Made by a program: the position numbers and the translations under genes. This document shows positions 1 through 8,541 of a DNA stretch of 64,000 bases, piece after piece (the first letter of the stretch is position 1; each line of letters begins with the position of its first letter). The stretch is taken from contig JAUIJE010000001.1 in the NCBI GenBank assembly GCA_030431455.1, positions 744,001 through 808,000 on the forward strand, written 5' to 3'. The stretch is from a bacterium (GTDB lineage Bacteria > Myxococcota > UBA727 > JAUIJE01). The notes beneath the pieces are model-generated. The model searched no databases. It was not told the DNA's origin and was given only the letters and a program-made list of their open reading frames with translations.

Positions 1-813
1 CACGTAGTAGACGTCCCCGGCCGCGCCCCGGCCTTGGGACACCGAGCGGGCCACGATGTCGTCCTCGTCGGGGAGGAAGTCGCGGGAGTCGTTGAGGGTG
101 GTGCCGTCCGATTGGTAGACCTCCATGCGCAGGTCGATGCCAATGTCACTGCTCGCGCGCACGGTGACGTCGACGACTTGGGCGTCGGCTTCCACCGGGA
201 TCGCGAACCAGTCCTCGTCCCCGGTGGTCCCGATGAGCCCGGTGGTGGCGGTGCCCAGGGTCAGGGGGGTGGCGGTGTCGGGGGTGTCGTTGAGCTCGTT
301 GCCGTCGGGGTCCGGGACCACGGTGACGTTGAGGCTGTATTCGTTGGTGATGTCGAAGCGGTCATCGAAGCCTTCGATGTCGTAGACCTGGATGATGTAG
401 TCGCCGGCGTTTTCGATGCGGTGGGCGGCGAGAATGTGCACCGCTTCGCCGGGGGTGCGGTCGACGTCGGCGCCGCTGATCCCGGTGGGCATGTCGTCGG
501 CGGTGACGATGGTGTAGCCGGGCTCGACGGGGGTGAGGTTGGTGTCCATCGAGAGTTCGATCTGCACCACGCTGCCCGGCTCCGAGATGGTGAACTTGAA
601 CCAGTCGCGGTCCCGGGCCGGACACAAGGTGCCGGTGGCGGTCTCGCCCAAGGTCAACGGGAAGGTGGTGTCGGCGGAGAACGACGAGTCCACGTCGCAC
701 TGTTCGCCGTCAGGCCCCGCGTCGACGCCGCCGGTGGATTGGCAGTCCGCGCCCATGAACAGGCCCGCGAGCAGGAAGAGGCCCCAACGAAAATGAATAT
801 GCACACGTGTCAT
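1..813 (-). CDS. Secreted PPC-like repeat protein, 3'-truncated by the window edge
   Basis: The gene starts at an ATG at 811-813 and runs off the left edge, leaving 271 codons. The N-terminus is a basic/hydrophobic signal peptide (about 22 residues). A Cys follows at GADC, but Asp at -1 is poor for a lipobox, so lipidation is doubtful. Two successive beta-rich modules follow, each with the pattern of a bacterial pre-peptidase C-terminal (PPC) domain: a DxDWFKF / DEDWFAI core, then V-rich strands and a statement on elapsed attributes. Such domains are extracellular and usually sit beside enzymes or adhesins; whatever lies C-terminal is outside the window. It is the last visible gene of a leftward operon behind two VWA lipoproteins, 60 bp after the previous stop. 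Confidence 0.75.
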   Translation of the reverse strand, partial: MTRVHIHFRWGLFLLAGLFMGADCQSTGGVDAGPDGEQCDVDSSFSADTTFPLTLGETATGTLCPARDRDWFKFTISEPGSVVQIELSMDTNLTPVEPGYTIVTADDMPTGISGADVDRTPGEAVHILAAHRIENAGDYIIQVYDIEGFDDRFDITNEYSLNVTVVPDPDGNELNDTPDTATPLTLGTATTGLIGTTGDEDWFAIPVEADAQVVDVTVRASSDIGIDLRMEVYQSDGTTLNDSRDFLPDEDDIVARSVSQGRGAAGDVYYV

Positions 814-840
814 GATTGCCCCTGTTCGAGGTCGGTCTTG

Positions 841-861
841 CCCGGCGGGTGACCCGCCGGG
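841..861 (-). other. Intercistronic hairpin
   Basis: A perfect 9-bp stem (841-849 pairing with 853-861) with a 3-nt loop lies in the 60-bp gap between the second VWA gene and the PPC gene. There is no U-tract on either side, so it is more likely an mRNA-stability or processing hairpin than a rho-independent terminator. Confidence 0.45.
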
Positions 862-873
862 GGCAAGGTCAGA

Positions 874-2685
874 TTATTCGGAGGCCACCACACAGTGGGT
901 GGCGGGGTCGAACTCCCGCGCATCGTAGAACGACTCGCGGGGCACGGTGAGCACGCCGTTGACCGGGATGCGAATGCGGTCCGCGGCGGAGAAGCGCGCG
1001 CTCACACAGGCGATGCGGGCGATGCCGGGCTGGTTGGGCGCGTCGAGGGGCGCCTCGGCGGCCTCGATGATGATGCGGTTTTCGCCCACCAACATCGCCC
1101 CCCCGCCGAGCCCCGGGGACTGGTTGGGGGTGCCGTCGGGGTTCTCGGCCGGGCCGAGGGCGCCGGTGGTGGAGGCCAAGCTGATGTTCTCGACGTGGAA
1201 GTTGTAGCAGGTGCGCGACCCTTCGAGGCCGGTCTCCTGGACGGTGTAGCGGTAGGCGTGTTCGCTGAGGTAGGAGATGTCGTCGGTGTCGGGCTGGCTG
1301 TGCCACCGGATCTCGGCCCCGTTGTCCGCCCCGTCAAAGTCGACGTCGAGCAGGCCGTCGGCGATGGAGGGGTTGGACCCGTACAAGAACTCGATGCCAT
1401 CGCCGAACCCGTCGAGGTCGGAATCGAATTGTTTGGGGTTGGTGCCGGCGAACCGCTCTTCACAGTCGCGCAGCCCGTCGCCGTCGGTGTCGAGCCGGTC
1501 GACCTCGTTGTTGCAGTCTGCGTCGGTGGGGTCGAGGGCGTCGAAGCCCGAGGCTTGCAGCGAGACCTCGAGCAGGTCGGAAAAGCCGTCGCCGTCGGAG
1601 TCCTGCAGAAGGGATGATGTGCCCGCGAGCTCCTCGCGCTCGTCGGTGAGGCCGTCGCCGTCGGAGTCGATGATGCCCAAGGCGAGGGTGGGGTCGTCGG
1701 AGCGCACGTCGGGCCCCACGTAGAGCGCTTCGGAAAAGGGGCGCGCGGAGAGGTTGGTGACCACGAAGTTCTTCAAGGAAAAGACGCGTTTGTACGACGT
1801 GAAGTCGACGAACAAGAAGTTGAGCGCTTCGCCCCCCGAAAAGTCCCGGAACACGCCTTCGCCTTTGTTGCTCATGGCCCGGATGAGGTTGGCCCCGCAG
1901 GCCTTGACCTGGGTGTCGACGTTGGGCTCGGCCAAGAACGCGCCGTTGAAGCTCAGCTCGCGCACGTCGTAGCGCTTGGCGAGCTCAAAGAACTCCTCGA
2001 TGAGTTCGTCGAGGGTCCCGGTGAGGCCGTCCTCGTCGGCGAAGCCATTGTTGGCCCAGTTGTCGACCTCGGTGGCGCAGAACTGCTCGGGCCCGAACGT
2101 GGAGTCCGCGTCGGGGATGCCGTCGGACAAGAAGATGAGCACGTAGCGCGCGTTCTGGATGTCCTCTTCGTTGGTCCCGGCCATGTCCTCGGCGATCATC
2201 GAGATCGCCGTGTCCAGGGCCGAGATGTAGTCGGTGGTGCCCGCGGCGATGCCGGTGCCCACCGAGGCTTGCAGCACGTGGTCGGGGTCGGTGGCGAAGC
2301 CCGAGCTGCACGTGTCCGGGGTGGGGTTCGCGTAGTCGGTGCAGCGCTCGGTCAGGATGTTGGCCCCGAGGCCGAACGCGATGATGCCCCACTCGACGCC
2401 GGGCTGGTCGCGGGTCTGCAACACCACATCTTGGATGGCGGTCACCCGGGTCCCGACCGGATCGGTGGTCTCCATCGACGAGGACGCGTCGATCATGAAC
2501 AGGATCTTGACCGGGAAGTTCAAGTTGTCCGGATCGGTGGTGCAAAACTCCCCCTCGACCTGGAGCTTGTTGTCCGCGGGGGCTTCTTTCACCGGGGGGA
2601 TGGGCTCGAGCTGTGCGTCGGTACAGGCCAAAAACGGCCCCAGGCACAAGCCGGCGATCAGCTTCGTGGTGGGTCGCAACGTCAT
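874..2685 (-). CDS. VWA-domain lipoprotein with calcium-binding (TSP3-like) repeats
   Basis: This is a 603-residue exported lipoprotein with lipobox FLAC (Cys21). A von Willebrand factor A domain begins near residue 45; its MIDAS motif is in MIDASSSMETTD (DxSxS), so it should bind a divalent metal. About residues 330-470 hold aspartate-rich repeats of the DSDGDGLTD type, which fold around calcium, and a Cys-containing beta-rich tail ends the protein. The ATG overlaps the TGA of the upstream gene (ATGA), implying translational coupling. The upstream neighbour has the same domain order, so the pair looks like a tandem duplication. A surface adhesion or sensing role is an inference; no ligand can be read from the sequence. 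Confidence 0.85.
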   Translation of the reverse strand: MTLRPTTKLIAGLCLGPFLACTDAQLEPIPPVKEAPADNKLQVEGEFCTTDPDNLNFPVKILFMIDASSSMETTDPVGTRVTAIQDVVLQTRDQPGVEWGIIAFGLGANILTERCTDYANPTPDTCSSGFATDPDHVLQASVGTGIAAGTTDYISALDTAISMIAEDMAGTNEEDIQNARYVLIFLSDGIPDADSTFGPEQFCATEVDNWANNGFADEDGLTGTLDELIEEFFELAKRYDVRELSFNGAFLAEPNVDTQVKACGANLIRAMSNKGEGVFRDFSGGEALNFLFVDFTSYKRVFSLKNFVVTNLSARPFSEALYVGPDVRSDDPTLALGIIDSDGDGLTDEREELAGTSSLLQDSDGDGFSDLLEVSLQASGFDALDPTDADCNNEVDRLDTDGDGLRDCEERFAGTNPKQFDSDLDGFGDGIEFLYGSNPSIADGLLDVDFDGADNGAEIRWHSQPDTDDISYLSEHAYRYTVQETGLEGSRTCYNFHVENISLASTTGALGPAENPDGTPNQSPGLGGGAMLVGENRIIIEAAEAPLDAPNQPGIARIACVSARFSAADRIRIPVNGVLTVPRESFYDAREFDPATHCVVASE

Positions 2686-4646
2686 TGCAGGTCCGCTCCG
2701 ATGCAGGGGTCCTCGCCCGACGCCAGCCGGGCCAAGTGCTCGTCGTTGGCCAAGTCCCACAGGTCCTCCTCGGTGAACTCGATGATTCCGGTGGGCGGGG
2801 CCTTGAACGAGGGCGCGATGTACTGGGCACGGTAACACGCAAACCGCTGCAACGACCGCCCGGTGGGGTTGTCGGTGGGGGTCTCGGCGATCCAGAAGTA
2901 AATGTCATTGTAGCCGGGCCGTCCGTTGTCGATGCGGGGCTCGGTGGTCACCAGCCGCACGCCCTTGACCACGCTGGTGAAGCAGGGCCGGCCGTCCTCG
3001 GTGGGGTCGCGCTCGACCAGCTCGTACCGGAACGACAGCCCCTCGCGCTCGTCGGCGTCGGCCACGGTGGGGTCCGAGCCGCGGCGCAGCTCCTTCAAGT
3101 TCTCGATGCCGTCAAAGTCGCTGTCGAGGTTGCGGTCGACCACGGTGGGGTCGAGCCCGAAGCGCACCTCGAGCCCGTCGATGATCCCGTCGCCATCGGT
3201 GTCGGAGATTTCCCGGTCGGTGCCGAGCAACGCCTCTTCGCACCCGGTGAGGCCATCGACGTCTTGGTCGGATTGGTCCGCACCGCCGTTGGGGTCGAAC
3301 GCGGGGCAAGGCGTGACCGGCAACGACTGGTACCGCGGGTCGAACCCGGTGGTCAGGTAGGTCATCTCGATCTTGTCGTTGTAGCCATCGCCCCACTGGT
3401 CGCGGGGGAGCACGTTGGGCAGCGTGCCCGGGGTGGGCTGGGTCGCGAGGGTGTCCGAGTCCCGGCTGTTGACCCCGGACCCGAACTCGATTTCCTCGCT
3501 GTCGCGCAGACCGTCCCCGTCGGTGTCGGGGGTGAATCCATCCGGCGCGGGCATCGCGTTGGTGTTGACCACGGTGTGCGACAACAGGGAAAAGCCCTGC
3601 TGCAGCGACGTGAAGTTGAAGGACAAAAAGTCGATCTCTTCGCTGCGCTCGAAGTCGCGGAACACGCCCCCGCCCAGCTCGGCCATGCGCCGGAGCAGAC
3701 CCTCCGACCGGCAACGGTTGAGGCGGTAGATCTCTTTGATCGCGGGATCGAGGTTCTCGTCGAAGAGCAGCGCGGTGTGCAGCCGGAACTCGCCGACCCC
3801 AAAGGTCTCGGTCAGCTCCACCGTCTCCCGCACCAGGTCTTCGATCTGGTAGGTGCGGTTGTAGTTGTCATTGGGCTCGAGCTCGTCGAGCGCCACCACC
3901 GGGCCGTCCTCGCCGCCGTAGTCGGGCGCGTAGGTCGTGCCGTTGAGGTCACGGAAGTTGTCGAGCCAGGTCTCGTCGTTGCAGAGGGTCTGCTCCTCCT
4001 GGCCTTCGCAGTACACGGTGCCGGCCACGTCGGTCTCGTAGGGCTCGGGCGCGCACCCGAAGGGCAGCTCCCCGCGCACACCGATGCTCTCCTCCGCCGA
4101 CAGGCAGCACACCGGGGTGGGGGCCCCGTCGGAGAAGAACACCACCACGTATTTGGTGCGCGCGAGCTCGGCAGGGTCGGAATCGAGCATGTCGCTGAGC
4201 AAGTGGGACCGCACCGCGGAGATCGCGCCGTGGTAGTTGGTCTGCACATCGGCCACGCCGAGGAACGGGGGCTCGACCCAATCCGACGCCGGGATGAACA
4301 TCGGGGTGCCGGGGCTGATCTGGGGGTCCACATACACATTGGACCCGAACACCATGGTGGACACGTACACGTCCGGCTGCCGGGCGAGGGCGCTCATCAG
4401 ATCGCGCACCGCGGCCCGCCGCACCCCCGACTGGTCGGTGAACTGCAACGACCCCGACCCGTCGAGCACCAGCAACAACTTCACCGGGAAGTCGACCTCG
4501 GTCGACTCACGGATGCAGAAATCCGCGCGAATCTCGACGAGGTCGTCGTAGGTCACGAAGGTGTCGTCCTCGACCGGGACAAGCTTCCGGTCGGTGCACG
4601 CCATCAACAGCAAGGCGGCGCAGGCGGCGAGAAAGATTCTTTTCAT
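2682..4646 (-). CDS. VWA-domain lipoprotein with calcium-binding repeats (paralogue)
   Basis: A 654-residue lipoprotein with lipobox LMAC (Cys17). The VWA domain carries the MIDAS motif LDGSGS near residue 60. After it come Asp/Gly-rich TSP3/EF-hand-like repeats (DTDGDGLRD, DTDGDGIID) and a C-terminal domain resembling that of the next gene. I chose the ATG at 4646 rather than the one at 4652 because GAGGGA lies 6 nt upstream of the former and touches the latter. It is the first gene of the operon; only about 130 bp separate it from the terminator of the upstream gene, so its promoter should lie there. Compared with its neighbour the VWA domain carries a long Cys-containing insertion. Confidence 0.85.
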   Translation of the reverse strand: MKRIFLAACAALLLMACTDRKLVPVEDDTFVTYDDLVEIRADFCIRESTEVDFPVKLLLVLDGSGSLQFTDQSGVRRAAVRDLMSALARQPDVYVSTMVFGSNVYVDPQISPGTPMFIPASDWVEPPFLGVADVQTNYHGAISAVRSHLLSDMLDSDPAELARTKYVVVFFSDGAPTPVCCLSAEESIGVRGELPFGCAPEPYETDVAGTVYCEGQEEQTLCNDETWLDNFRDLNGTTYAPDYGGEDGPVVALDELEPNDNYNRTYQIEDLVRETVELTETFGVGEFRLHTALLFDENLDPAIKEIYRLNRCRSEGLLRRMAELGGGVFRDFERSEEIDFLSFNFTSLQQGFSLLSHTVVNTNAMPAPDGFTPDTDGDGLRDSEEIEFGSGVNSRDSDTLATQPTPGTLPNVLPRDQWGDGYNDKIEMTYLTTGFDPRYQSLPVTPCPAFDPNGGADQSDQDVDGLTGCEEALLGTDREISDTDGDGIIDGLEVRFGLDPTVVDRNLDSDFDGIENLKELRRGSDPTVADADEREGLSFRYELVERDPTEDGRPCFTSVVKGVRLVTTEPRIDNGRPGYNDIYFWIAETPTDNPTGRSLQRFACYRAQYIAPSFKAPPTGIIEFTEEDLWDLANDEHLARLASGEDPCIGADLQ

Positions 4647-4774
4647 GGTCATTCCCTCGACGACAAGTGTACCCAAACCGCGGATGATTCTCGACGGGTG
4701 GGACACCAAAAAAACCGCGGGTTCTCGTCGGTGGCGCCGACGGTCGGGTCCCCGGTCAGCGCCCCCCCGGACAT

Positions 4775-4804
4775 AAAAAAGCCCCGGCACGAGGCCGGGG
4801 CTTT
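4775..4804 (-). terminator. Rho-independent terminator of the TSP3 protein gene
   Basis: On the minus strand a 7-bp GC stem (GCCCCGG at 4781-4787 with CCGGGGC at 4795-4801) is followed by six U residues (A-run at 4775-4780). It lies 25 bp past the stop of the 4830-6167 gene and insulates the VWA operon from it. Confidence 0.85.
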
Positions 4805-4829
4805 CCGTCACCAGAGAGAGAGTCGAGGC

Positions 4830-6167
4830 TTACTTCCGCCGGCGGCGGATGAGCAGCCCGGCGAACACCAGAGCGAACGCGCCGTACACCGCGGACGAGC
4901 TCTTCTGGGTGTGCATCGCGGAGCAGCCAGCCAGCGCGTCACCCTCGACGACGAGCGTCATGCGGTCTTCGCTGACGGTTTGGTCGGGGTAGGCTTCGTT
5001 GTCGCAGGCACCGTCGAGCACGTCGCAGAGCAGGGTGGCTTGCACTTTGACCACGTACTCGCCGGGGGTGTTGGCGATGAAGCGCGGCTCGTAGTCGCTG
5101 TCGTAGCGGAACTCGTACGCTTCAATGTCGGTGGCCGAGCCGCGCGGGTTCTGGATGCTGGCGTTGCCGTTGTCGGGCTGGCTCTCGATGCTCCAGGTGT
5201 AGCGCACCGGGATTTCGCGGTTGGCGAAGAGGTGCAGCAGCGGGTCCTGACCGGTTTGGATGAGGAGGTCGGGGCCGGTGAGGGCGGCGAAGGGCGCGTT
5301 GGGGTCGAGGCAGGCCTCCGGTTGCGCCGCGTCGATGACGAAGCAGAACCGGCTGTCGCAGGCCGCGCCGAAGCCGTCGCGGTCGTCGTCGCCTTGGGCC
5401 GGGTTGTACACCGCCGCGCAGTTGTCTTGGGTGTTGTCGATGCCGTCGTTGTCGAGGTCGCTGTCGCAGTCGTCGCCGATGAAGTCCTCGTCCGCGTCGA
5501 GCTGGGTCTGGTTGGCCACGCCCGGGCAGTTGTCGAGCTGGTCGGGGATGCCGTCCGCGTCTTCGTCATCGAAGCACTCGTTGGGGATGATGCCGCCGAG
5601 GTCGGCGCAGGAGGCCGCGGCCGCCAGCGGGCAGTTGTCCGCGGCGTCGAGGCAGCCGTCGTCGTCGTCGTCATCGTCGCAGGCGTTGCCGAGGCCGTCG
5701 CCGTCGAGGTTGTTCTGGGTGGGGTTCACCACCGTCCAGCAGTTGTCGAGGTCGTTCTCGATGCCGTCGTTGTCGGCGTCGCTGTCACAGGCATCGCCCA
5801 TGCCGTCGCCGTCGGAGTCGGTCTGCAGGTCGTTGGCGTTGGACACGCAGTTGTCGCAGCTGTCCCCGCGCCCGTCGCCGTCCGCGTCGACTTGGTCGGC
5901 GTTGGCCGCGAAGGGGCAGTTGTCGAAGTTGTCTTCGATGCCGTCGTCATCGTAGTCGTCGGCATATTGGTAGGAATCACCTTGGTCGGTGTAGTTGATG
6001 AGGATCGAGCCGCCGCCGCCGCAGCCGCCGCCGCCGCCGGATTGGTCGGGCGCGCCGCACATGGGGTCGGAGCTGGAGCCAGTACACTCGCCGTTGGGCG
6101 TTTGCGCCGAAGCCGGCAGGGCCAGGGCCACAATCGCAGTCGAAATCAGAATCGCCGTTTTTTGCAT
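4830..6167 (-). CDS. TSP3-repeat surface protein with MYXO-CTERM-like anchor
   Basis: A 445-residue secreted protein. The signal peptide ends at PASAQ (about residue 20), followed by a Gly-rich, Cys-containing stretch. Roughly eight thrombospondin type-3 repeats (DxDxDGxxDxxDNC) span residues 65-300; each is expected to hold calcium ions. A beta-sandwich-like segment follows, and the C-terminus is a tripartite sorting signal: a Cys (AGCSA), a hydrophobic helix and RRRRK. That arrangement matches the MYXO-CTERM class, in which the Cys is processed and the protein retained at the surface. The ATG at 6167 has GGGAGAG 5 nt upstream. It is monocistronic with its own terminator. The structural role is inferred from the repeats only. 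Confidence 0.85.
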   Translation of the reverse strand: MQKTAILISTAIVALALPASAQTPNGECTGSSSDPMCGAPDQSGGGGGCGGGGSILINYTDQGDSYQYADDYDDDGIEDNFDNCPFAANADQVDADGDGRGDSCDNCVSNANDLQTDSDGDGMGDACDSDADNDGIENDLDNCWTVVNPTQNNLDGDGLGNACDDDDDDDGCLDAADNCPLAAAASCADLGGIIPNECFDDEDADGIPDQLDNCPGVANQTQLDADEDFIGDDCDSDLDNDGIDNTQDNCAAVYNPAQGDDDRDGFGAACDSRFCFVIDAAQPEACLDPNAPFAALTGPDLLIQTGQDPLLHLFANREIPVRYTWSIESQPDNGNASIQNPRGSATDIEAYEFRYDSDYEPRFIANTPGEYVVKVQATLLCDVLDGACDNEAYPDQTVSEDRMTLVVEGDALAGCSAMHTQKSSSAVYGAFALVFAGLLIRRRRK

Positions 6168-6299
6168 CGTTCTCTCCCACTCTGGTGAGGGTGTCACGGA
6201 TGTTATAAGCCAGAACCGGGCCAACCCGCTTGTGGTGAGACAGGATCAGTAAAATCAGCCACTTAGGAGTTCTCGGGGCCGGCCTTTGGGGTTTTTAGT

Positions 6300-6387
6300 C
6301 CACACATCTGGGTGGGGTCTGGGGTCTGGGGACTCAAAACCACAGATTTGGTTGGGGTCTGAAGTCCACATCAGGTCGGGTGGCTCC
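6300..6387. repeat. Degenerate direct repeats in the promoter region
   Basis: Two 22-nt copies, at 6300-6321 and 6340-6361, match at 19 of 22 positions with a 40-nt period. A weaker third copy begins at 6366. They lie between divergent genes (6167 minus, 6438 plus). The sequence CCACA(C/G)AT(C/T)TGG is the core. They could be stacked regulator sites. Confidence 0.45.
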
Positions 6388-6437
6388 CCTGGGACGGGCG
6401 CGTGCAGCCGGCACGCGACATGCGTTACATCAACCCT

Positions 6438-7841
6438 ATGAAACGCCACACCTGGATTCATTCGTTTGTGTTGTTGAGCTTCATGTCGGTGTTGCCCTGG
6501 GTCACCGCCTGTCCGGATGCCGCCGGAGACGGCGATGGGGACGGGGACGGGGACGGCGACGGGGACGGCGATGGCGATGGGGACAACGCGCTGTTCGATG
6601 TGGACGAGTGGGTCATGAACGACATCAACCCCCTGGCCAGCCGGGGGCTCGGGGTCGCCACCCTCGACGGGGGCAGCGTGTTGGTCGCGTACGTGGGGGC
6701 CGGCACCGGGGCGTTCACCTGCCAGACCCTGATGGGCGAAATCGAAGGCGGCGAAAACGTCCGCATCCACGTCGCCGAGGTGGACAGCACCGGCGCGGTG
6801 GCCAGCGACACCGTGGTCGAGGACGTGCCCGGGGCCGGCAGCCAGACCATCGCTCTGGCGTCCGACGGGGCCGAGGTGCACGTGGCCTACGCCGGCGGCG
6901 AGACCGCCAACGGGTACTGCGGGCCGTCCGACCTGGTGCTCGCCTCGGGGACCTACCCCAACCTCACCCCCCAGGTCGTGGCCACCGATTCCCCGACCAC
7001 CTCCCAGTGCCTGATCGAAATCGGCAACGGCGAGGACCCTTACTGTGACATTGGCGACACCGTGGGGCTTTACCCGTCGGTGGCGGTCAGCGGCGACGGC
7101 ACCGTGGCCATCGGGTACCAGGACCTCCACAATGGTTTTGCCGACAAGGACATCAACGGCAGCGATCTCGAGCTCGCCAAGGGCACCGGGACCTTCACCC
7201 TCTCGTCCATCGTCACCGAAGCCGGCGCCGGGTACCACACCGACATCGCCTTCGGCCCCGACGACCGCGTGATCGTGGGCCACGAAGTGGTGTCCAACAA
7301 CGTGTTTCTCGACGCCAACGGCAACCAGTACAGCATCTCGAAAGGGGTGTACGCGGCGGTGGAGCAGACCGACGGCAGCTTCATCAGCACCTTGCTCGGC
7401 GACGGCATCAGCACCGACTCGCGGGTGACGGTGGCGTACGGCAGCGGGGTGTTCGGCGCCGCGTACCACAACCGGGTGGCCGACGACATCGTGTATTGGA
7501 GCAGCAGCGACGACGGCGCGACCTGGACGCCTGAATCTGTGGATACCCTGGGTCTGACCGGCCGCTCGCCCAAGCTCGGGTTCCTCAGCGATGGCACCGC
7601 GGTGATCGCCTACCGCTACTGCGGCTCGGCCCAGGACAGCAACTGCAACCGAAACGTCGACCGGGTGCGGGTGGCGATGAAGGTGGGGAGCGCCTGGCAA
7701 AAACAGGACATGCCGCGCTTTGACGAGGAGTTCGAGGGCACCGAGGTCAACATGGCCATCGGGGCGGACGACACCATTTACGTGGCGTCCCACCTTCCCA
7801 ACAGCAATAAAGTCGTCATCCACCGGTTGGTGCGGAGGTGA
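6438..7841 (+). CDS. Gly-Asp-linker lipoprotein with BNR/Asp-box repeats
   Basis: A 467-residue lipoprotein (lipobox VTAC, Cys25). Directly after the Cys is a (Gly-Asp)n spacer of about 20 residues, followed by a repetitive beta-rich domain with the Asp-box SSDDGATW, the signature of sialidase/BNR propeller blades. No catalytic sialidase residues were recognised, so it is more likely a binding propeller than an enzyme. The ATG at 6438 sits just ahead of the signal peptide; no good ribosome-binding site is visible for it or for an alternative ATG at 6420. It is followed immediately by a second lipoprotein gene whose SD lies inside its last codons. Confidence 0.75.
   Translation: MKRHTWIHSFVLLSFMSVLPWVTACPDAAGDGDGDGDGDGDGDGDGDGDNALFDVDEWVMNDINPLASRGLGVATLDGGSVLVAYVGAGTGAFTCQTLMGEIEGGENVRIHVAEVDSTGAVASDTVVEDVPGAGSQTIALASDGAEVHVAYAGGETANGYCGPSDLVLASGTYPNLTPQVVATDSPTTSQCLIEIGNGEDPYCDIGDTVGLYPSVAVSGDGTVAIGYQDLHNGFADKDINGSDLELAKGTGTFTLSSIVTEAGAGYHTDIAFGPDDRVIVGHEVVSNNVFLDANGNQYSISKGVYAAVEQTDGSFISTLLGDGISTDSRVTVAYGSGVFGAAYHNRVADDIVYWSSSDDGATWTPESVDTLGLTGRSPKLGFLSDGTAVIAYRYCGSAQDSNCNRNVDRVRVAMKVGSAWQKQDMPRFDEEFEGTEVNMAIGADDTIYVASHLPNSNKVVIHRLVRR
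6525..6584 (+). repeat. GGNGAY hexanucleotide tract encoding (Gly-Asp)n
   Basis: Ten or so tandem 6-bp units (GGCGAC, GGGGAC, GGCGAT) encode the spacer after the lipid-modified Cys. Synonymous variation between units suggests the protein repeat, not only the DNA, is maintained. Confidence 0.9.
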
Positions 7842-7843
7842 TC

Positions 7844-8299
7844 ATGTCTTGGCTTGTCCGTTCTGGCCTCGTCGCGGCGCTGTTGGTGTGCAGCGCGTGC
7901 CCCGAGCAACCCAACTCCCTCGAGGGCTCCATCGACGAGAGCTTCGATCTCAGCTTTGATCGGACCGAGCTCAAGCTCGTGGCCGGCTACCTCCGGCTCG
8001 AGTACCTCCAAGACATCGAGGGCAGCGATCAACCCGCGGTGATCTGTCGGGTGATCGTGCCGCCCCCCGAGGGTGGGGTCGTCGCGGGTGAGGCCATTGA
8101 CATTGTGCCCCCCGACGGGGTGATCGAACGTCGCGCGGGCGGGGGCGAGGACTTCCCCGACATCGACACCGCGTCGATCACGTTCGAAGAGGGCGGCAAC
8201 GAGGCGGGGCCGGCGAGCGGGCGTTTCATCTCGACGTTCACCACCGGCAAAACCTTGAACGGCAACTTCGACACCGAGCTCGAGGTCGTCGCCTTCTAG
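7844..8299 (+). CDS. Small lipoprotein of unknown function
   Basis: A 151-residue protein with lipobox CSAC (Cys19). The mature part is acidic, mostly beta-rich, and has no domain I recognise. GGAGG lies 5 nt before the ATG at 7844 and overlaps the stop of the preceding lipoprotein gene, so the two are probably translated together. A GTG at 7838 is possible but lies on the SD itself. The shared operon suggests it partners the BNR-type lipoprotein at the outer membrane. Confidence 0.7.
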   Translation: MSWLVRSGLVAALLVCSACPEQPNSLEGSIDESFDLSFDRTELKLVAGYLRLEYLQDIEGSDQPAVICRVIVPPPEGGVVAGEAIDIVPPDGVIERRAGGGEDFPDIDTASITFEEGGNEAGPASGRFISTFTTGKTLNGNFDTELEVVAF

Positions 8300-8494
8300 A
8301 GCGCCGTCGCGAGGCTGGAGCAGCGACATGGGGTGGGGGCCCGTGACCCGGCGGGCGACGAGCCGCGCGCGGGGAGGGGACAAGACGGCCCTCCGGAGGC
8401 GTGCGCAACCCAACGCAACGCGTGGGCGGGACCTGCGCCAGAGAGGCCGCGCCCGTCCGGCGGCGTCTTTTCACAAGCGGGTTTGGGCGCCAAC

Positions 8495-8525
8495 GAAAAC
8501 GGGCCCCCTGAGGAGGCCCGTTTTG
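8495..8525. terminator. Bidirectional rho-independent terminator
   Basis: AAAACGGGCC and GGCCCGTTTT flank a short loop. The A-run on one side and T-run on the other let it work for the metallopeptidase gene, whose stop at 8542 lies 17 bp away on the minus strand, and for the lipoprotein operon on the plus strand. Confidence 0.8.
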
Positions 8526-8541
8526 CTCTGGTCGGGGTCGG

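Noticed and set aside
2613-6188. A very long rightward open frame of about 1190 codons
   Set aside because: It is antisense to the VWA and TSP3 genes, composed of Val/Gly/Ala/Arg-rich low-information sequence, and has no domain, signal or RBS. Long antisense frames are expected at this G+C content.
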